Assembly: GCA_963781595.1 (NCBI GenBank)
Contig: CAWAGG010000006.1
Location: 2,108,001-2,172,000 of the forward strand
Direction of reading: 5' to 3'
Origin: JBEDUK01 sp963781595
GTDB taxonomy: Bacteria; Actinomycetota; UBA4738
Length of the DNA stretch: 64,000 nucleotides
The translations under genes and the position numbers were made by a program. Each line of letters starts with the position of its first letter. The first letter of the stretch is position 1. This document shows, in pieces, positions 44,535-53,387 of this stretch. The notes below the pieces were generated by a model that was not told the origin of the DNA, did no database searches, and was given only the letters and a program-made list of their open reading frames with translations.

Positions 44535-45831
44535 GGCCGCGATAAGGCGTCCACGGCTGCACGTCGTGCAGCCTGGTGAGGTTCCGCCGGAGGTCGCGGC
44601 GATGCGGGCCGAGCGCACGGCGCGGCGGGTCATGGCCGCACTCGTGCTGCCGGCGCTCGCCCTGGTCGTGATCGGCCTCGTGTTCGTCCTGTCCGCCAGC
44701 TCGGTGCGCGCCTACGCGCAGTTCGGGAACAGCTTCTGGTACTTCCAGCGTCAGGTCGTCGCTGCCCTCGTGGGGCTGATCGCGGCGTTGCTCGCCTATC
44801 GGGTCGGGTACCGCGTGTGGCGAGGGCTCTGGCCGCTCCTGATCGCCATCTCGCTCGCGCTGCTGGCGCTCGTGCTGACCCGCTTCGGCACGACCGCCGG
44901 CGGCTCGTCGCGCTGGATCCCGCTCGGGTCGTTCACCCTGCAGCCGTCGGAGATCGCGAAGTTCGCCGTCGCGGTCGCCGGTGCTGCGCTCCTCACGCGC
45001 AACCACCGGTACCTGTCCGAGCCGCTGCGCATGGTGGTGCCGATCGCGACCGTCGCGGGCGCGGTCGCCTTCCTGATCCTGCTGCAGCCCGACCTGGGCA
45101 CGACGATGATCGTCTGCTCGATCGTCGCGGCGGTGCTCTTCGCGGTCGGCATCCGCCTGCGGACGCTGGCGATGTGGTCCGCGGTCGCGATCGGCGGCGG
45201 GCTGATGGTCGCGATGTCCACGACGTACATGCGCACGCGGTTCGAGGCCTTCCTCCATCCGTGGTCGAACCGCATGACGTCCGGCTATCAGGTCGTCCAG
45301 AGCCTGATCGCGCTGGGCTCGGGCCACCTGCTCGGCGTCGGGCTCGGAGCGAGCCGGCAGAAGTGGATGTACGTGCCGAACGCCCACACGGACTTCATCT
45401 TCGCGATCATGGGCGAGGAGGTCGGGCTGGTCGGCGAACTGGTCGTCCTCGGGCTGTTCGGCGCGATGATCTACGCGGGGATCCGGATCGCCATGAAGGC
45501 GCCCGACGTGTTCGGTCGTCTGCTCGCGACCGGGATCGTGACATGGTTCGCCGTGCAGACGCTCGTGAACCTGGGTGGCGTCACCGGGATGCTGCCGATC
45601 ACCGGCGTCCCGCTGCCGCTGCTCTCCTACGGTGGGTCCTCGCTGGTCGTCACGATGGGCGCGATCGGCGTCCTGGCTTCGATCGGCCGTGCGGGCATGT
45701 GGCCGCGGGAGCGTCGGCGCCGTGCCGGTCCGAAGGAGCGTGGCGCCGGGAACCGCGCGACCGCCGCCTCGCGTTCCTCGTCCCGGACGGCGGGCACGGT
45801 GGCGAACGGCACGCCGGCCCGGCCACGATGA
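44524..45831 (+). CDS. ftsW: Septal peptidoglycan polymerase FtsW (SEDS family)
   Basis: FtsW polymerises lipid II glycans together with FtsI. The 435-residue protein has a basic N-terminus, ten helices, and the SEDS signatures GGSSRWIPLGSFTLQPSEIAK, LLQPDLGTTMI, GASRQKWMYVPNAHTDFIFAI MGEE and GVPLPLLSYGGSSL. The Arg/Ala-rich C-terminal tail is cytoplasmic. It overlaps murD at the start and murG at the end (ATGATGG). Confidence 0.96.
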   Translation: MRAEAAIRRPRLHVVQPGEVPPEVAAMRAERTARRVMAALVLPALALVVIGLVFVLSASSVRAYAQFGNSFWYFQRQVVAALVGLIAALLAYRVGYRVWRGLWPLLIAISLALLALVLTRFGTTAGGSSRWIPLGSFTLQPSEIAKFAVAVAGAALLTRNHRYLSEPLRMVVPIATVAGAVAFLILLQPDLGTTMIVCSIVAAVLFAVGIRLRTLAMWSAVAIGGGLMVAMSTTYMRTRFEAFLHPWSNRMTSGYQVVQSLIALGSGHLLGVGLGASRQKWMYVPNAHTDFIFAIMGEEVGLVGELVVLGLFGAMIYAGIRIAMKAPDVFGRLLATGIVTWFAVQTLVNLGGVTGMLPITGVPLPLLSYGGSSLVVTMGAIGVLASIGRAGMWPRERRRRAGPKERGAGNRATAASRSSSRTAGTVANGTPARPR

Positions 45832-46946
45832 TGGTCGTGATCGCCGGTGGGGGGACCGCCGGGCACGTGACGCCCGGTCTGGCGCTCGCCGGCGAGCTGG
45901 TCGGGCGCGGGCACGACGTCTCGTTCATCGGCACCGACCGTGGGGTCGAGGTCCGGATGGTCCCGGCGGCCGGCTTCCCGTTGCACGTCGCGCCCAGCCG
46001 TCCCTTCGCGCGCACGGTGTCGCTCGACGCGCTCCGGGCGCCGATCGGGTCGGGTCGGGCCGTGGCCACGTGCCGGCCGTGGGTCCGGGGCGCGGCCTCG
46101 GTCGTTGGGGTGGGCGGATACGCGAGCCTGCCGGGCGTGCTGGCCGCGCGCCGCGAGCGGATCCCGATCGTCCTGCACGAACAGAACGCGATCCCGGGGT
46201 TGGCGAACCGCGCGCTGTCGCGGGTGGCGGAGGCCGTAGCCGTGTCGTTCCCCGAGGCCGCGCGCCGGTTCCCACCCCGCGTTCGGACCGTGATGACCGG
46301 CAACCCCGTCCGCGGGGACATCCTCCGGGTGCTCGGTGAGCGCAGCGAGCTCGCGGCGGAGGGCCGGGCGCTCCTGGGCCTCGAGGCCGATCGGGAGACG
46401 GTGGTCGTGTTCGGCGGCAGCCTCGGAGCGCTCCAGATCGATCGCGCAGCCGTCGGCGCCTGCCGGATCCTCCTCCGGCGCCCGGATCTGCAGGTGGTGC
46501 TCATCACCGGACCCGACCACCTCGAGAACGTCCGCCGCGCCCTGCCCCCGGCGTCATCTCCGACCGGCGACGCGCTCGTGGTTCGGACTGCGGCCTTCGT
46601 CGATCGGATGGAGGTCGTCTACGCGGTCGCGGATCTGGTGGTCGCCCGGGGGGGCGCGTCGTCGGTCGCAGAGATCGCGGCGCTGGGGATCCCGTCGATC
46701 CTGATCCCGTACCCGCACGCTGCCGCCGGCGAGCAGGAGGCGAACGCCCGCGCCCTGGAGCGTTCGGGTGGTGCGATCGTCATGCTGGACCGCGACGTGA
46801 CCGCGGAGGGGCTGGCACAGGGGATCGCCGACCTGATCGATCGGCCGGAGCGACGCTCGGCGATGCGCGCCGGCGCCGCCGTGTTCGGCCGCCCCGACGC
46901 GGCCGCGCGGCTGGCCGACCTCGTCGAGGAGGTGGCTCGGCGGTGA
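45828..46946 (+). CDS. murG: Lipid II synthase MurG
   Basis: MurG adds GlcNAc to lipid I at the inner face of the membrane. The 372-residue protein opens MMVVIAGGGTAGHVTPGLAL (first glycine-rich loop), then VVGVGGYASLPG, LHEQNAIPGLANRALS, VVFGGSLGALQIDRA (second glycine-rich loop) and VVARGGASSVAEIAALGIPSILIPYPHAA with AGEQEANA. ATG 45828 overlaps the ftsW stop; an adjacent ATG at 45831 is equivalent. Confidence 0.96.
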   Translation: MMVVIAGGGTAGHVTPGLALAGELVGRGHDVSFIGTDRGVEVRMVPAAGFPLHVAPSRPFARTVSLDALRAPIGSGRAVATCRPWVRGAASVVGVGGYASLPGVLAARRERIPIVLHEQNAIPGLANRALSRVAEAVAVSFPEAARRFPPRVRTVMTGNPVRGDILRVLGERSELAAEGRALLGLEADRETVVVFGGSLGALQIDRAAVGACRILLRRPDLQVVLITGPDHLENVRRALPPASSPTGDALVVRTAAFVDRMEVVYAVADLVVARGGASSVAEIAALGIPSILIPYPHAAAGEQEANARALERSGGAIVMLDRDVTAEGLAQGIADLIDRPERRSAMRAGAAVFGRPDAAARLADLVEEVARR

Positions 46947-48454
46947 GTCCCGGACGCGGCGAACCGCCGACGAGCGTCCTGTCCCTCGGGCGCGACGACG
47001 AGGCGACCGCGCCTCCCGCTCGATTCGTGGCCCGTCCCGGCACGATCCCAACCCTGCCCGTGCCGGACGCCGCGGCCTGGCGAACGCTCCACCTCGTGGG
47101 TGTGGGCGGGGCCGGCATGCGCAACATCGCCCGACTGCTGATGGCCCGGGGCATCACGGTCACGGGTTCGGACCTGAAGGATTCGCCGAACCTCCGGCGC
47201 CTGCGCGAAGCCGGCGCCACCGTGTTCGCCGGACACCGCGCCGAGCAGCTCGGGTCGCCGGACGCGGTCGTCGTGTCCACGGCGGTGCCGGCGTCGAATC
47301 CCGAGGTTCGCCGCGCCGCGGAGCTCGGGATCCCGGTGCTGGCGAGGGCGCAGGTCCTGTCCGCGTTGACGCGCGGGACGCGGCTGATCGCTGTCGGGGG
47401 AACCCACGGCAAGACCACGACGACGTCGATGATCTCCGTGATGCTCCAGCGGGCCGGCCTCTCTCCCACGTACATCATCGGTGGCGACCTCAACGAGAGC
47501 GGGTCGGGCGCCGAGACGGGGGAGGGGGACCTCTTCGTCCTCGAGGCTGACGAGAGCGACGGTACGTTCCTGCTCCTCGACCCCGAGATCGCGGTCATCA
47601 CGAACGTCGAACCCGACCACCTTGACTTCTTCCGCGACCGCGCCGACATCGAGTCGGCGTTCGCGACGTGGATCGAACGCGCCGAGGTCGTGGTCGCGTG
47701 TTGGGACGACCCCGGGGTCCGGCGGACGCTCGCCGGCAGGTCGGAGGGGGTGCTGAGGTATGGACGTGACGTCGACCTCGATGTCGACCTCAGGATCCGC
47801 GACGTCGAACTGGGGTCAGGGTCGGCGCGAGCGATCCTCGAACACGATGGACGTGAGGTCGAGGTCAGACTGAACGTGCCGGGGAGCCACAACCTCCCGA
47901 ACGCCGCCGCGGCGATCGGCACGGGCCTCGTGCTCGGGCTCGACCTCGGAACCGCCGCCGCCGGCGTCGGATCGTTCACCGGCGTTCACCGCCGCTTCGA
48001 ACGCCGGGGGACGGCCCGCGGCGCGACGTTCATCGACGACTACGCCCACCATCCGACCGAGGTCGCCGTCGCGCTTGCGGTCGCGCGGGGCGTTCGGCCC
48101 AGGCGGCGGATCATCGCGGTGTGCCAGCCTCACCGGTACACGCGGATGCAGCTCATGTGGCGCGACCTGGGGGAGAGCCTGATCGGCGCCGACGTCGCCG
48201 TGATCACCGACATCTACGACGCGCATGAGCAGCCGATCCCCGGTCTGACGGGCAAGCTCGTGGTCGATGCGCTGGCCGAGGCCGCTCCGGGGAAGCGGAT
48301 CGTCTACATGCCGAAGCGCGCCGAGCTGATCGAGTTCCTGGCCCGGGACGTGGGCGAGGGCGACCTCGTCGTCACCCTCGGCTGCGGCGATATCAACCAG
48401 ATCATCCCGCCGACGCTCGAGCGGATCGCCGAGCTGGAGGCGCTCCGGTCGTGA
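46943..48454 (+). CDS. murC: UDP-MurNAc:L-alanine ligase MurC
   Basis: MurC adds the first amino acid, L-Ala, to UDP-MurNAc. The 503-residue protein has a ~45-residue extra N-terminal segment before the usual LHLVGVGGAGMRNIARLL. The ATP loop AVGGTHGKTTTTSMI, LEADESDGTFLLLDPEIAVITNVEPDHLDF and the C-terminal IDDYAHHPTEVAVAL follow. Start GTG 46943 overlaps the murG stop; the N-terminal extension may be real or the true start may lie later. Confidence 0.96.
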   Translation: MSPGRGEPPTSVLSLGRDDEATAPPARFVARPGTIPTLPVPDAAAWRTLHLVGVGGAGMRNIARLLMARGITVTGSDLKDSPNLRRLREAGATVFAGHRAEQLGSPDAVVVSTAVPASNPEVRRAAELGIPVLARAQVLSALTRGTRLIAVGGTHGKTTTTSMISVMLQRAGLSPTYIIGGDLNESGSGAETGEGDLFVLEADESDGTFLLLDPEIAVITNVEPDHLDFFRDRADIESAFATWIERAEVVVACWDDPGVRRTLAGRSEGVLRYGRDVDLDVDLRIRDVELGSGSARAILEHDGREVEVRLNVPGSHNLPNAAAAIGTGLVLGLDLGTAAAGVGSFTGVHRRFERRGTARGATFIDDYAHHPTEVAVALAVARGVRPRRRIIAVCQPHRYTRMQLMWRDLGESLIGADVAVITDIYDAHEQPIPGLTGKLVVDALAEAAPGKRIVYMPKRAELIEFLARDVGEGDLVVTLGCGDINQIIPPTLERIAELEALRS

Positions 48455-49395
48455 TCGGGCAGGCGGACGCGCCGCTCGCCGAGGCCGAGCGGATCCTCCT
48501 CGCCGCGATCGGGCCGCGGCTGCGTACGGCCTACCCGCTCGCACCGCTGACGACCTTCCGGATCGGCGGACCGGCGCGCCTGTTCGTCGACGCCGAGGCC
48601 GATGCGGACCTGGCCGCGGCCGGCCAGGCGGTCCGGTCGACGGGGATCCCGTGGATCGTGATCGGCAAGGGTTCGAACATGCTCGTGGGGGACCGTGGCT
48701 TCGCGGGCCTCGTGCTCCGGCTCGGGAAGGGCTTCCGCTGGGCGGCGCGGGAGGGCGATCGCCTGCGCGCGGGCGGCTCGATGCCGCTGCCCGCGCTGTC
48801 GGGCGTCGCGCTCTCGCACGGCCTCGCCGGGTTGGAGTTCGGCGTCGCGATCCCCGCGTCCTTCGGCGGGGCGGTGCACATGAACGCCGGCGCACACGGG
48901 CGCTCGATGCAGGACGTCGTCGAACGCGTCGACCTGTTCTCGCTCGAGGCGGGTTCGCGGAGCGCCGTGCCCGTCGCAGACGCGGGCTTCGCCTACCGGA
49001 CCTCGCGCCTCCCCGCGGGCACGCTCGTGATCGGGGCCACGGTCGAGCTCGCGCCCGGCGACCGTACCGCGATCCGCGCGTTGATGGACGAGGCCAGGGC
49101 GTGGCGCAGGGCGACGCAGCCGCTCGCGGAGCCGAACTGCGGGAGCGTGTTCAAGAACCCGCCAGGTGACCACGCGGCCCGCCTCGTCGAGGCGTCCGGG
49201 GCGAAGGGTCTGTCGGTGGGAGGCGCGACGGTATCGCGGAAGCATGCGAACTTCATCGTGGCCGCACCCGGGACGCGGGCCGCGGACGTCCTGCGCCTGA
49301 TCGGCGAGGTGCAGGCCCGGGTCCGCCAGCGTTCGGGCGTCGAACTGGAGACGGAGGTGGAACTTGTCGGCGACTTCGACCCGGCCGTCGCCTGA
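48451..49395 (+). CDS. murB: UDP-N-acetylenolpyruvylglucosamine reductase MurB
   Basis: MurB reduces UDP-GlcNAc-enolpyruvate to UDP-MurNAc with FAD and NADPH. The 314-residue protein shows LTTFRIGGPARLFVDAE, the FAD loop VIGKGSNMLVGDRGF, GVAIPASFGGAVHMNAGAHG and the catalytic Ser motif EPNCGSVFKNP. GTG 48451 overlaps the murC stop; ftsQ begins inside its last 32 bases. Its place inside the dcw cluster separates this lineage from Streptomyces and Mycobacterium. Confidence 0.95.
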   Translation: MIGQADAPLAEAERILLAAIGPRLRTAYPLAPLTTFRIGGPARLFVDAEADADLAAAGQAVRSTGIPWIVIGKGSNMLVGDRGFAGLVLRLGKGFRWAAREGDRLRAGGSMPLPALSGVALSHGLAGLEFGVAIPASFGGAVHMNAGAHGRSMQDVVERVDLFSLEAGSRSAVPVADAGFAYRTSRLPAGTLVIGATVELAPGDRTAIRALMDEARAWRRATQPLAEPNCGSVFKNPPGDHAARLVEASGAKGLSVGGATVSRKHANFIVAAPGTRAADVLRLIGEVQARVRQRSGVELETEVELVGDFDPAVA

Positions 49396-50224
49396 GTACG
49401 CCATCACGCGGTTCCGCGGTCCGGTCGGGATCGAGGCCCGGAGGCGCCGGAGGCGCAGCATCGCGGTCTCGATCGTGGGCGTCGTCCTGGTCGCCCTCGG
49501 GGCGATCGCGGTCTCGCGCTCATCGATCTTCTCGCTGCAGCGACTCAGCGTGGTCGGGGGTCGGGAGCTCTCGGATCAGCGGATCGCGCGGCTCGCGGGC
49601 CTGTCCGAGCGGACGAACGTGGTGTGGCTGTCGACGTCCGCGACCGAACGGCGGCTGCTGGCGAGCCCGTGGATCGCGTCCGCGACCGTCTCCAGGTCGC
49701 TCCCGTCCACCGTCACCGTCACCGTACGCGAGCGTCAGCCGGTGGCGGTGGGCGTGACGGCGACCGGTCGGCGGATGCTGATCTCGACGGACGGCGTGGT
49801 GCTCGGGCCAGCTTCGGAAGGGGCCCGGCTCCCGCAGGTCCAGCTCCCGAGCGGTCTTACCCTCCAGTTGGGGTCGAGGGTGTCGACGGATACCCCGGCG
49901 CTCCGCGTCGCGGCCGGGTTCCCGCGGGGCCTGGTCGGGAGGATCGCGACGATCGAGCTGGGTCGCGAAGGCATCGAGCTCCAGACGAGGGACGGGGTTC
50001 GGGTCATCTACGGCGACGCGAGCGACCCGGCCGCGAAGGGGAGCGCGCTGGGAGCCGTGCTGGTCTGGATCCAGCAGCACCACGTTGGAGCCGTCTACGT
50101 CGACGTCAGCGCGCCCACCGCCCCGGCGGTCCTTCCCGCAGGTGGGCGGGGTGCGAGCATCCCCGGCGAGCCGAGCGTCGTCGACGGCGCGCGGATCGCC
50201 GCGGTTCCCGGCACCGGGGGCTGA
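49364..50224 (+). CDS. ftsQ: Cell-division protein FtsQ (POTRA domain)
   Basis: FtsQ scaffolds FtsB/FtsL in the divisome. The 286-residue bitopic protein has a short basic cytoplasmic tail, one helix (IAVSIVGVVLVALGAIAV), a POTRA domain (FSLQRLSVVGGRELSDQRIARLAGL, residues ~45-110) and the beta domain (PSTVTVTVRERQPVAVG). TTG 49364 is favoured because GGAGGTGG lies six bases before it; this start overlaps murB by 32 bases. Confidence 0.88.
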   Translation: MSATSTRPSPEYAITRFRGPVGIEARRRRRRSIAVSIVGVVLVALGAIAVSRSSIFSLQRLSVVGGRELSDQRIARLAGLSERTNVVWLSTSATERRLLASPWIASATVSRSLPSTVTVTVRERQPVAVGVTATGRRMLISTDGVVLGPASEGARLPQVQLPSGLTLQLGSRVSTDTPALRVAAGFPRGLVGRIATIELGREGIELQTRDGVRVIYGDASDPAAKGSALGAVLVWIQQHHVGAVYVDVSAPTAPAVLPAGGRGASIPGEPSVVDGARIAAVPGTGG

Positions 50225-50313
50225 ACCTCCGCGCTCGCCGCCGAGGCTGGAGCGGCGCGGCGCTGCCCGTCGACCGTTCCCTCCTCGCGGCCTCTGGCGC
50301 GCGAAAAGGGGGG

Positions 50314-50342
50314 TTGACCGTTCGGCGGGCGTGCGGTAGTCT
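50314..50342 (+). promoter_or_regulatory. Promoter upstream of ftsZ
   Basis: TTGACC (50314-50319) and TAGTCT (50337-50342), 17 bases apart, resemble a sigma-70 promoter and lie about 130 bases before ftsZ. The 250-base ftsQ-ftsZ gap is the largest in the cluster, consistent with separate ftsZ expression. Confidence 0.55.
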
Positions 50343-50361
50343 CCTCGCCTTGTAGATGAGG

Positions 50362-50390
50362 TTTACATAACTCTCAGCCTAGAGTAGAGG
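50362..50390 (+). promoter_or_regulatory. ACATAAC-type conserved leader element with short dyad before ftsZ
   Basis: TTTACATAACTCT is followed by CAGCCT and AGAGTAGAGG; ACTCT (50370-50374) and AGAGT (50381-50385) can pair. The element also offers TTTACA and TAGAGG spaced by 17 bases, a possible second promoter. Similar AT-rich ACATAAC stretches occur before ftsZ in other actinobacteria as I recall them; function unknown. Confidence 0.4.
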
Positions 50391-50474
50391 TCGATGAACG
50401 GAAGGCTCTGAACGGCACTTCCCCAGGTAGTAGGGCTCGGCGACCTGACGGGCTCCCGGACCGCAGGAGGGAAC

Positions 50475-51635
50475 ATGCAGGCTCCGCAGAACTACCTTGC
50501 CGTGATCAAGGTCGTCGGGATCGGTGGCGGCGGCACGAACGCGGTGAACCGGATGATCGAGTCCGGGCTGAAGGGTGTCGAGTTCATCGCGATGAACACC
50601 GATGCCCAGGCGCTCCTGATGTCCGAGGCGGACGTCAAGCTGGACATCGGGCGCGAGACCACACGTGGGCTCGGGGCGGGTTCGGACCCCGAGGTCGGCA
50701 AGCGCGCGGCCGAGGAGCACCGCACCGAGATCGAGGAGATCATCAAGGGCGCCGACATGGTGTTCATCACGGCCGGCGAGGGCGGTGGCACGGGCACGGG
50801 CGGCGCCCCGATCGTGGCGGACATCGCGAAGAGCCTGGGCGCGCTCACGATCGGCGTGGTCACGCGACCCTTCTCCTTCGAGGGACGCAAGCGCGCGCTG
50901 CAGGCCGACATCGGGATCGGCGAGCTCAAGTCGGCCGTCGACACGATGATCGTTGTGCCGAACGACCGGCTGCTGCAGGTCTCGGAAGCCGGCACGCCGA
51001 TGGTCGACGCGTTCCGGATGGCCGACCAGGTCCTCTATCAGGGCGTGGACGGCATCACGTCGCTGATCATGACCCCCGGCCTGATCAACCTCGACTTCGC
51101 CGACGTGAAGGCGGTCATGACCGGCGCCGGGTCGGCGCTGATGGGGATCGGGCACGGGTCCGGCGAGGGCCGGGCCGAGGAAGCCGCGAAGGCGGCGATC
51201 TCCTCGCCGCTGCTCGAGTCCTCGATCGAGGGCGCGAAGGGCGTACTGCTCTCGATCGCCGGGCCGAGCGACCTCGCGCTGCACGAGGTGAACCGCGCGG
51301 CGGAGACCGTGACGAAGGTCGCGCACCCCGACGCGAACATCATCTTCGGCGCCGTGATCGACGACGCGCTCGGCGACGAGGTGCGGGTCACCGTGATCGC
51401 CGCCGGGTTCGACAAGCTCGGCAACGCGAAGAACGGCGGCAAGCTCGCCCGCGTGCTCGAGGCCGAACGGATGCTGGGGAGCGCCGGGGCGAGGCCCGAC
51501 CAGCCGGCCGAGCGCGAGCCCTCGCCCGCGCCGTCGCTGCTCGAGGAGGAGGACGAGATGTTCAAGCCGGCGCAGAAGACGGTCGTCTTCGACGCCGAGG
51601 AGGACCTGGACATCCCCGACTTCCTGAAGAGCTAG
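50475..51635 (+). CDS. ftsZ: Cell-division GTPase FtsZ
   Basis: FtsZ polymerises into the Z-ring. The 386-residue protein has IKVVGIGGGGTNAVNRMIE, the tubulin signature GGGTGTG starting at residue 103, NDRLL and the T7 loop region GLINLDFADVKAVM. After a variable linker (RPDQPAEREPSPAPSLLEEED) the C-terminal peptide VVFDAEEDLDIPDFLKS should bind SepF, since no FtsA is encoded here. ATG 50475 follows GGAGGGAAC. Confidence 0.98.
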   Translation: MQAPQNYLAVIKVVGIGGGGTNAVNRMIESGLKGVEFIAMNTDAQALLMSEADVKLDIGRETTRGLGAGSDPEVGKRAAEEHRTEIEEIIKGADMVFITAGEGGGTGTGGAPIVADIAKSLGALTIGVVTRPFSFEGRKRALQADIGIGELKSAVDTMIVVPNDRLLQVSEAGTPMVDAFRMADQVLYQGVDGITSLIMTPGLINLDFADVKAVMTGAGSALMGIGHGSGEGRAEEAAKAAISSPLLESSIEGAKGVLLSIAGPSDLALHEVNRAAETVTKVAHPDANIIFGAVIDDALGDEVRVTVIAAGFDKLGNAKNGGKLARVLEAERMLGSAGARPDQPAEREPSPAPSLLEEEDEMFKPAQKTVVFDAEEDLDIPDFLKS

Positions 51636-51731
51636 GGGTTCCCCGGCCCTGACGGACCGAGCGGATCCTGCAGGCGCCCTTCCCCCGCCTCCGGGACATC
51701 GTTCCGCCCGCGTCCGCTCTTCGGGAGACCA

Positions 51732-51765
51732 GACGGGCGCCGCCGCGTTCGCGGAGGCGCCCGTC
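51732..51765 (+). terminator. Strong hairpin after ftsZ (terminator-like)
   Basis: GACGGGCGCC-g-CCGCG (51732-51747) pairs with CGCGG-a-GGCGCCCGTC (51750-51765) across a TT loop: 15 pairs with one mismatch. No long T-run follows, so termination may be partial or Rho-assisted. It separates ftsZ from yggS. Confidence 0.55.
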
Positions 51766-51833
51766 GCGTTCCTGACGACGTCGGCGGTCGCCGGAGGCTT
51801 GTGCGGGTCGCGCCGCTCGCCTACGTTCGCTCC

Positions 51834-52544
51834 GTGACGGACGAGACCCGGCCCGGCGACGATGTGCAGGCCCGCGTGGCGGACGCCGTGCACACCGTCC
51901 GCGCGCGCATCGCATCGGCCGCGCTGCGCGCGGGCAGGGTTCCCGACGACGTCCGGCTCGTCGCGGTGACCAAGATGCATCCCGTCGCGATGGTGCGCGC
52001 CGCGCGCAGCGCCGGCGTCGAGGACTTCGGCGAGAACCACGCCGTCGACCTGGCCGCGAAGGCTCGCGCGGTGCCCGCGACCTGGCACTTCCTGGGGAAG
52101 CTCCAGTCGGGGACCGTCCGACACGTCGCCGACCACGCGCACGTCGTGCACTCGGGCGAGCCGGGCACGGCGCTCGAGCGCCTCGCGCGCAGGCGGGCGT
52201 CCGCCGGCAGCTCCATCCGCGTCTTGATCGAGGTGGACTTCACCGGCCGCGGGCAGGGTGTCGGACCCGAGGACGTCCTCGCGTTCGGGGCCGAGGTCGA
52301 CGCGTCGCCGGGTCTGAACCTGATCGGCCTCATGACGGTGCCCCCGTTCGCGGCCGAGGCGGAGTCGGCGCGTCCGTACTTCGCGCGGCTCCGCGAGCTG
52401 TCGGAACGGCTCCGGAGGGACCGACCGCACGCCGCAGAATTATCGATGGGGATGTCGCTTGATTACGAGGTCGGGGTGGAGGAAGGCGCTACGATGGTGC
52501 GCGTTGGCACGGCGCTGTTCGGGCCGCGTCCGCCGAACCGCTGA
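51834..52544 (+). CDS. yggS: PLP homeostasis protein (YggS/PROSC family)
   Basis: It binds pyridoxal phosphate and balances its cellular level; it usually neighbours ftsZ/sepF. The 236-residue protein shows the PLP Lys in LVAVTKMHPV, EDFGENHAVDLAAKA, TWHFLGKLQSG, HSGEPGTALERL and the phosphate-binding ELSMGMSLDYEVGVEEGATMVRVGTALFG. GTG 51834 (MTDETRPG) was preferred; an upstream GTG at 51801 is in frame. Confidence 0.92.
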   Translation: MTDETRPGDDVQARVADAVHTVRARIASAALRAGRVPDDVRLVAVTKMHPVAMVRAARSAGVEDFGENHAVDLAAKARAVPATWHFLGKLQSGTVRHVADHAHVVHSGEPGTALERLARRRASAGSSIRVLIEVDFTGRGQGVGPEDVLAFGAEVDASPGLNLIGLMTVPPFAAEAESARPYFARLRELSERLRRDRPHAAELSMGMSLDYEVGVEEGATMVRVGTALFGPRPPNR

Positions 52545-52570
52545 TCCGAGTGCTGACGTCGGAGGGGACG

Positions 52571-53056
52571 ATGGCAGGGGTCTGGAAGAAGACGATGCAA
52601 TACCTCGGGCTCGTCGAGGATGAGGAGTACGACGACGACGACATCGACGCCGAGCACGAGGACGCCGTCCCGGAGGCCGCGCCCGGCCGGCGCTACCGCC
52701 AGGACACGGCGGTCGCCACCGAGACGGCCCGTCCGGAGGCGGTGGTCCGGACGATGCCACACGCACGTCCCCCTGCCCTCGCCTCGATCCATCGGGCCGA
52801 GCCCAAGCGGTTCAACGACGCTCGAGAGATCGGCGACCGCTACAAGGGCGGGATCCCGGTCATCATGAACCTCCAGAGCACCGACGACGCCGTGGCGAGG
52901 CGTCTCGTGGATTTCGCATCCGGCCTCGTGTTCGGCCTCGGCGGCAAGATCGAGATGGTCGCCTCGCGTGTGTACCTGTTGACGCCGGCCGACATGGAGG
53001 TCTCCGCCGAGGAGCGGGAGAAGATCGTCGAGGGTGGCTTCTACAACCAGTTCTGA
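52571..53056 (+). CDS. sepF: Z-ring membrane anchor SepF
   Basis: SepF bundles FtsZ and tethers it to the membrane, replacing FtsA. The 161-residue protein has an N-terminal amphipathic helix (MAGVWKKTMQYLGLVE), an acidic linker (EDEEYDDDDIDAEHED) and the C-terminal SepF domain (FNDAREIGDRYKGGIPVIMNLQ, RRLVDFASGLVFGLGGKIEMV). GGAGGGGACG precedes ATG 52571. Only 26 bases separate it from yggS. Confidence 0.95.
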   Translation: MAGVWKKTMQYLGLVEDEEYDDDDIDAEHEDAVPEAAPGRRYRQDTAVATETARPEAVVRTMPHARPPALASIHRAEPKRFNDAREIGDRYKGGIPVIMNLQSTDDAVARRLVDFASGLVFGLGGKIEMVASRVYLLTPADMEVSAEEREKIVEGGFYNQF

Positions 53057-53095
53057 TCGGCTGCGCGGACCGCGTTCGACAGCGGCGGCAGCCAC

Positions 53096-53353
53096 GTGAG
53101 GGGCCTGGTTTGCTATCTCCTCCTCATCTACTGGCTGATCCTGCTCCTCAGGGTCTTGTCGTCGTGGTTCCCGAGGCCGATGTCGGGGCCGCTGCGGCCC
53201 GTATGGGACTTCCTCCACGTCGCCACCGAACCGGTGCTCCGACCGCTGCGCGGGATCCTGCCTCCGATGCGGGCAGGCGCCGTGGGCTTCGATCTGTCGC
53301 CCATCATCGCGTTCATCGTCATCGTCGTGCTGCAGCGAGCGATCTGTCATTAG
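53096..53353 (+). CDS. YggT-family membrane protein
   Basis: The 85-residue protein has two helices (LVCYLLLIYWLILLLRVLSSWF and LSPIIAFIVIVVLQRAICH) around the conserved loop FLHVATEPVLRPLRGILPP. YggT proteins are linked to division and osmotic tolerance, and sit between sepF and divIVA in actinobacteria. GTG 53096 is the start. Confidence 0.92.
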   Translation: MRGLVCYLLLIYWLILLLRVLSSWFPRPMSGPLRPVWDFLHVATEPVLRPLRGILPPMRAGAVGFDLSPIIAFIVIVVLQRAICH

Positions 53354-53387
53354 GGGGACCGAGGAAGCCTCGGGAGGCGATGGGATC

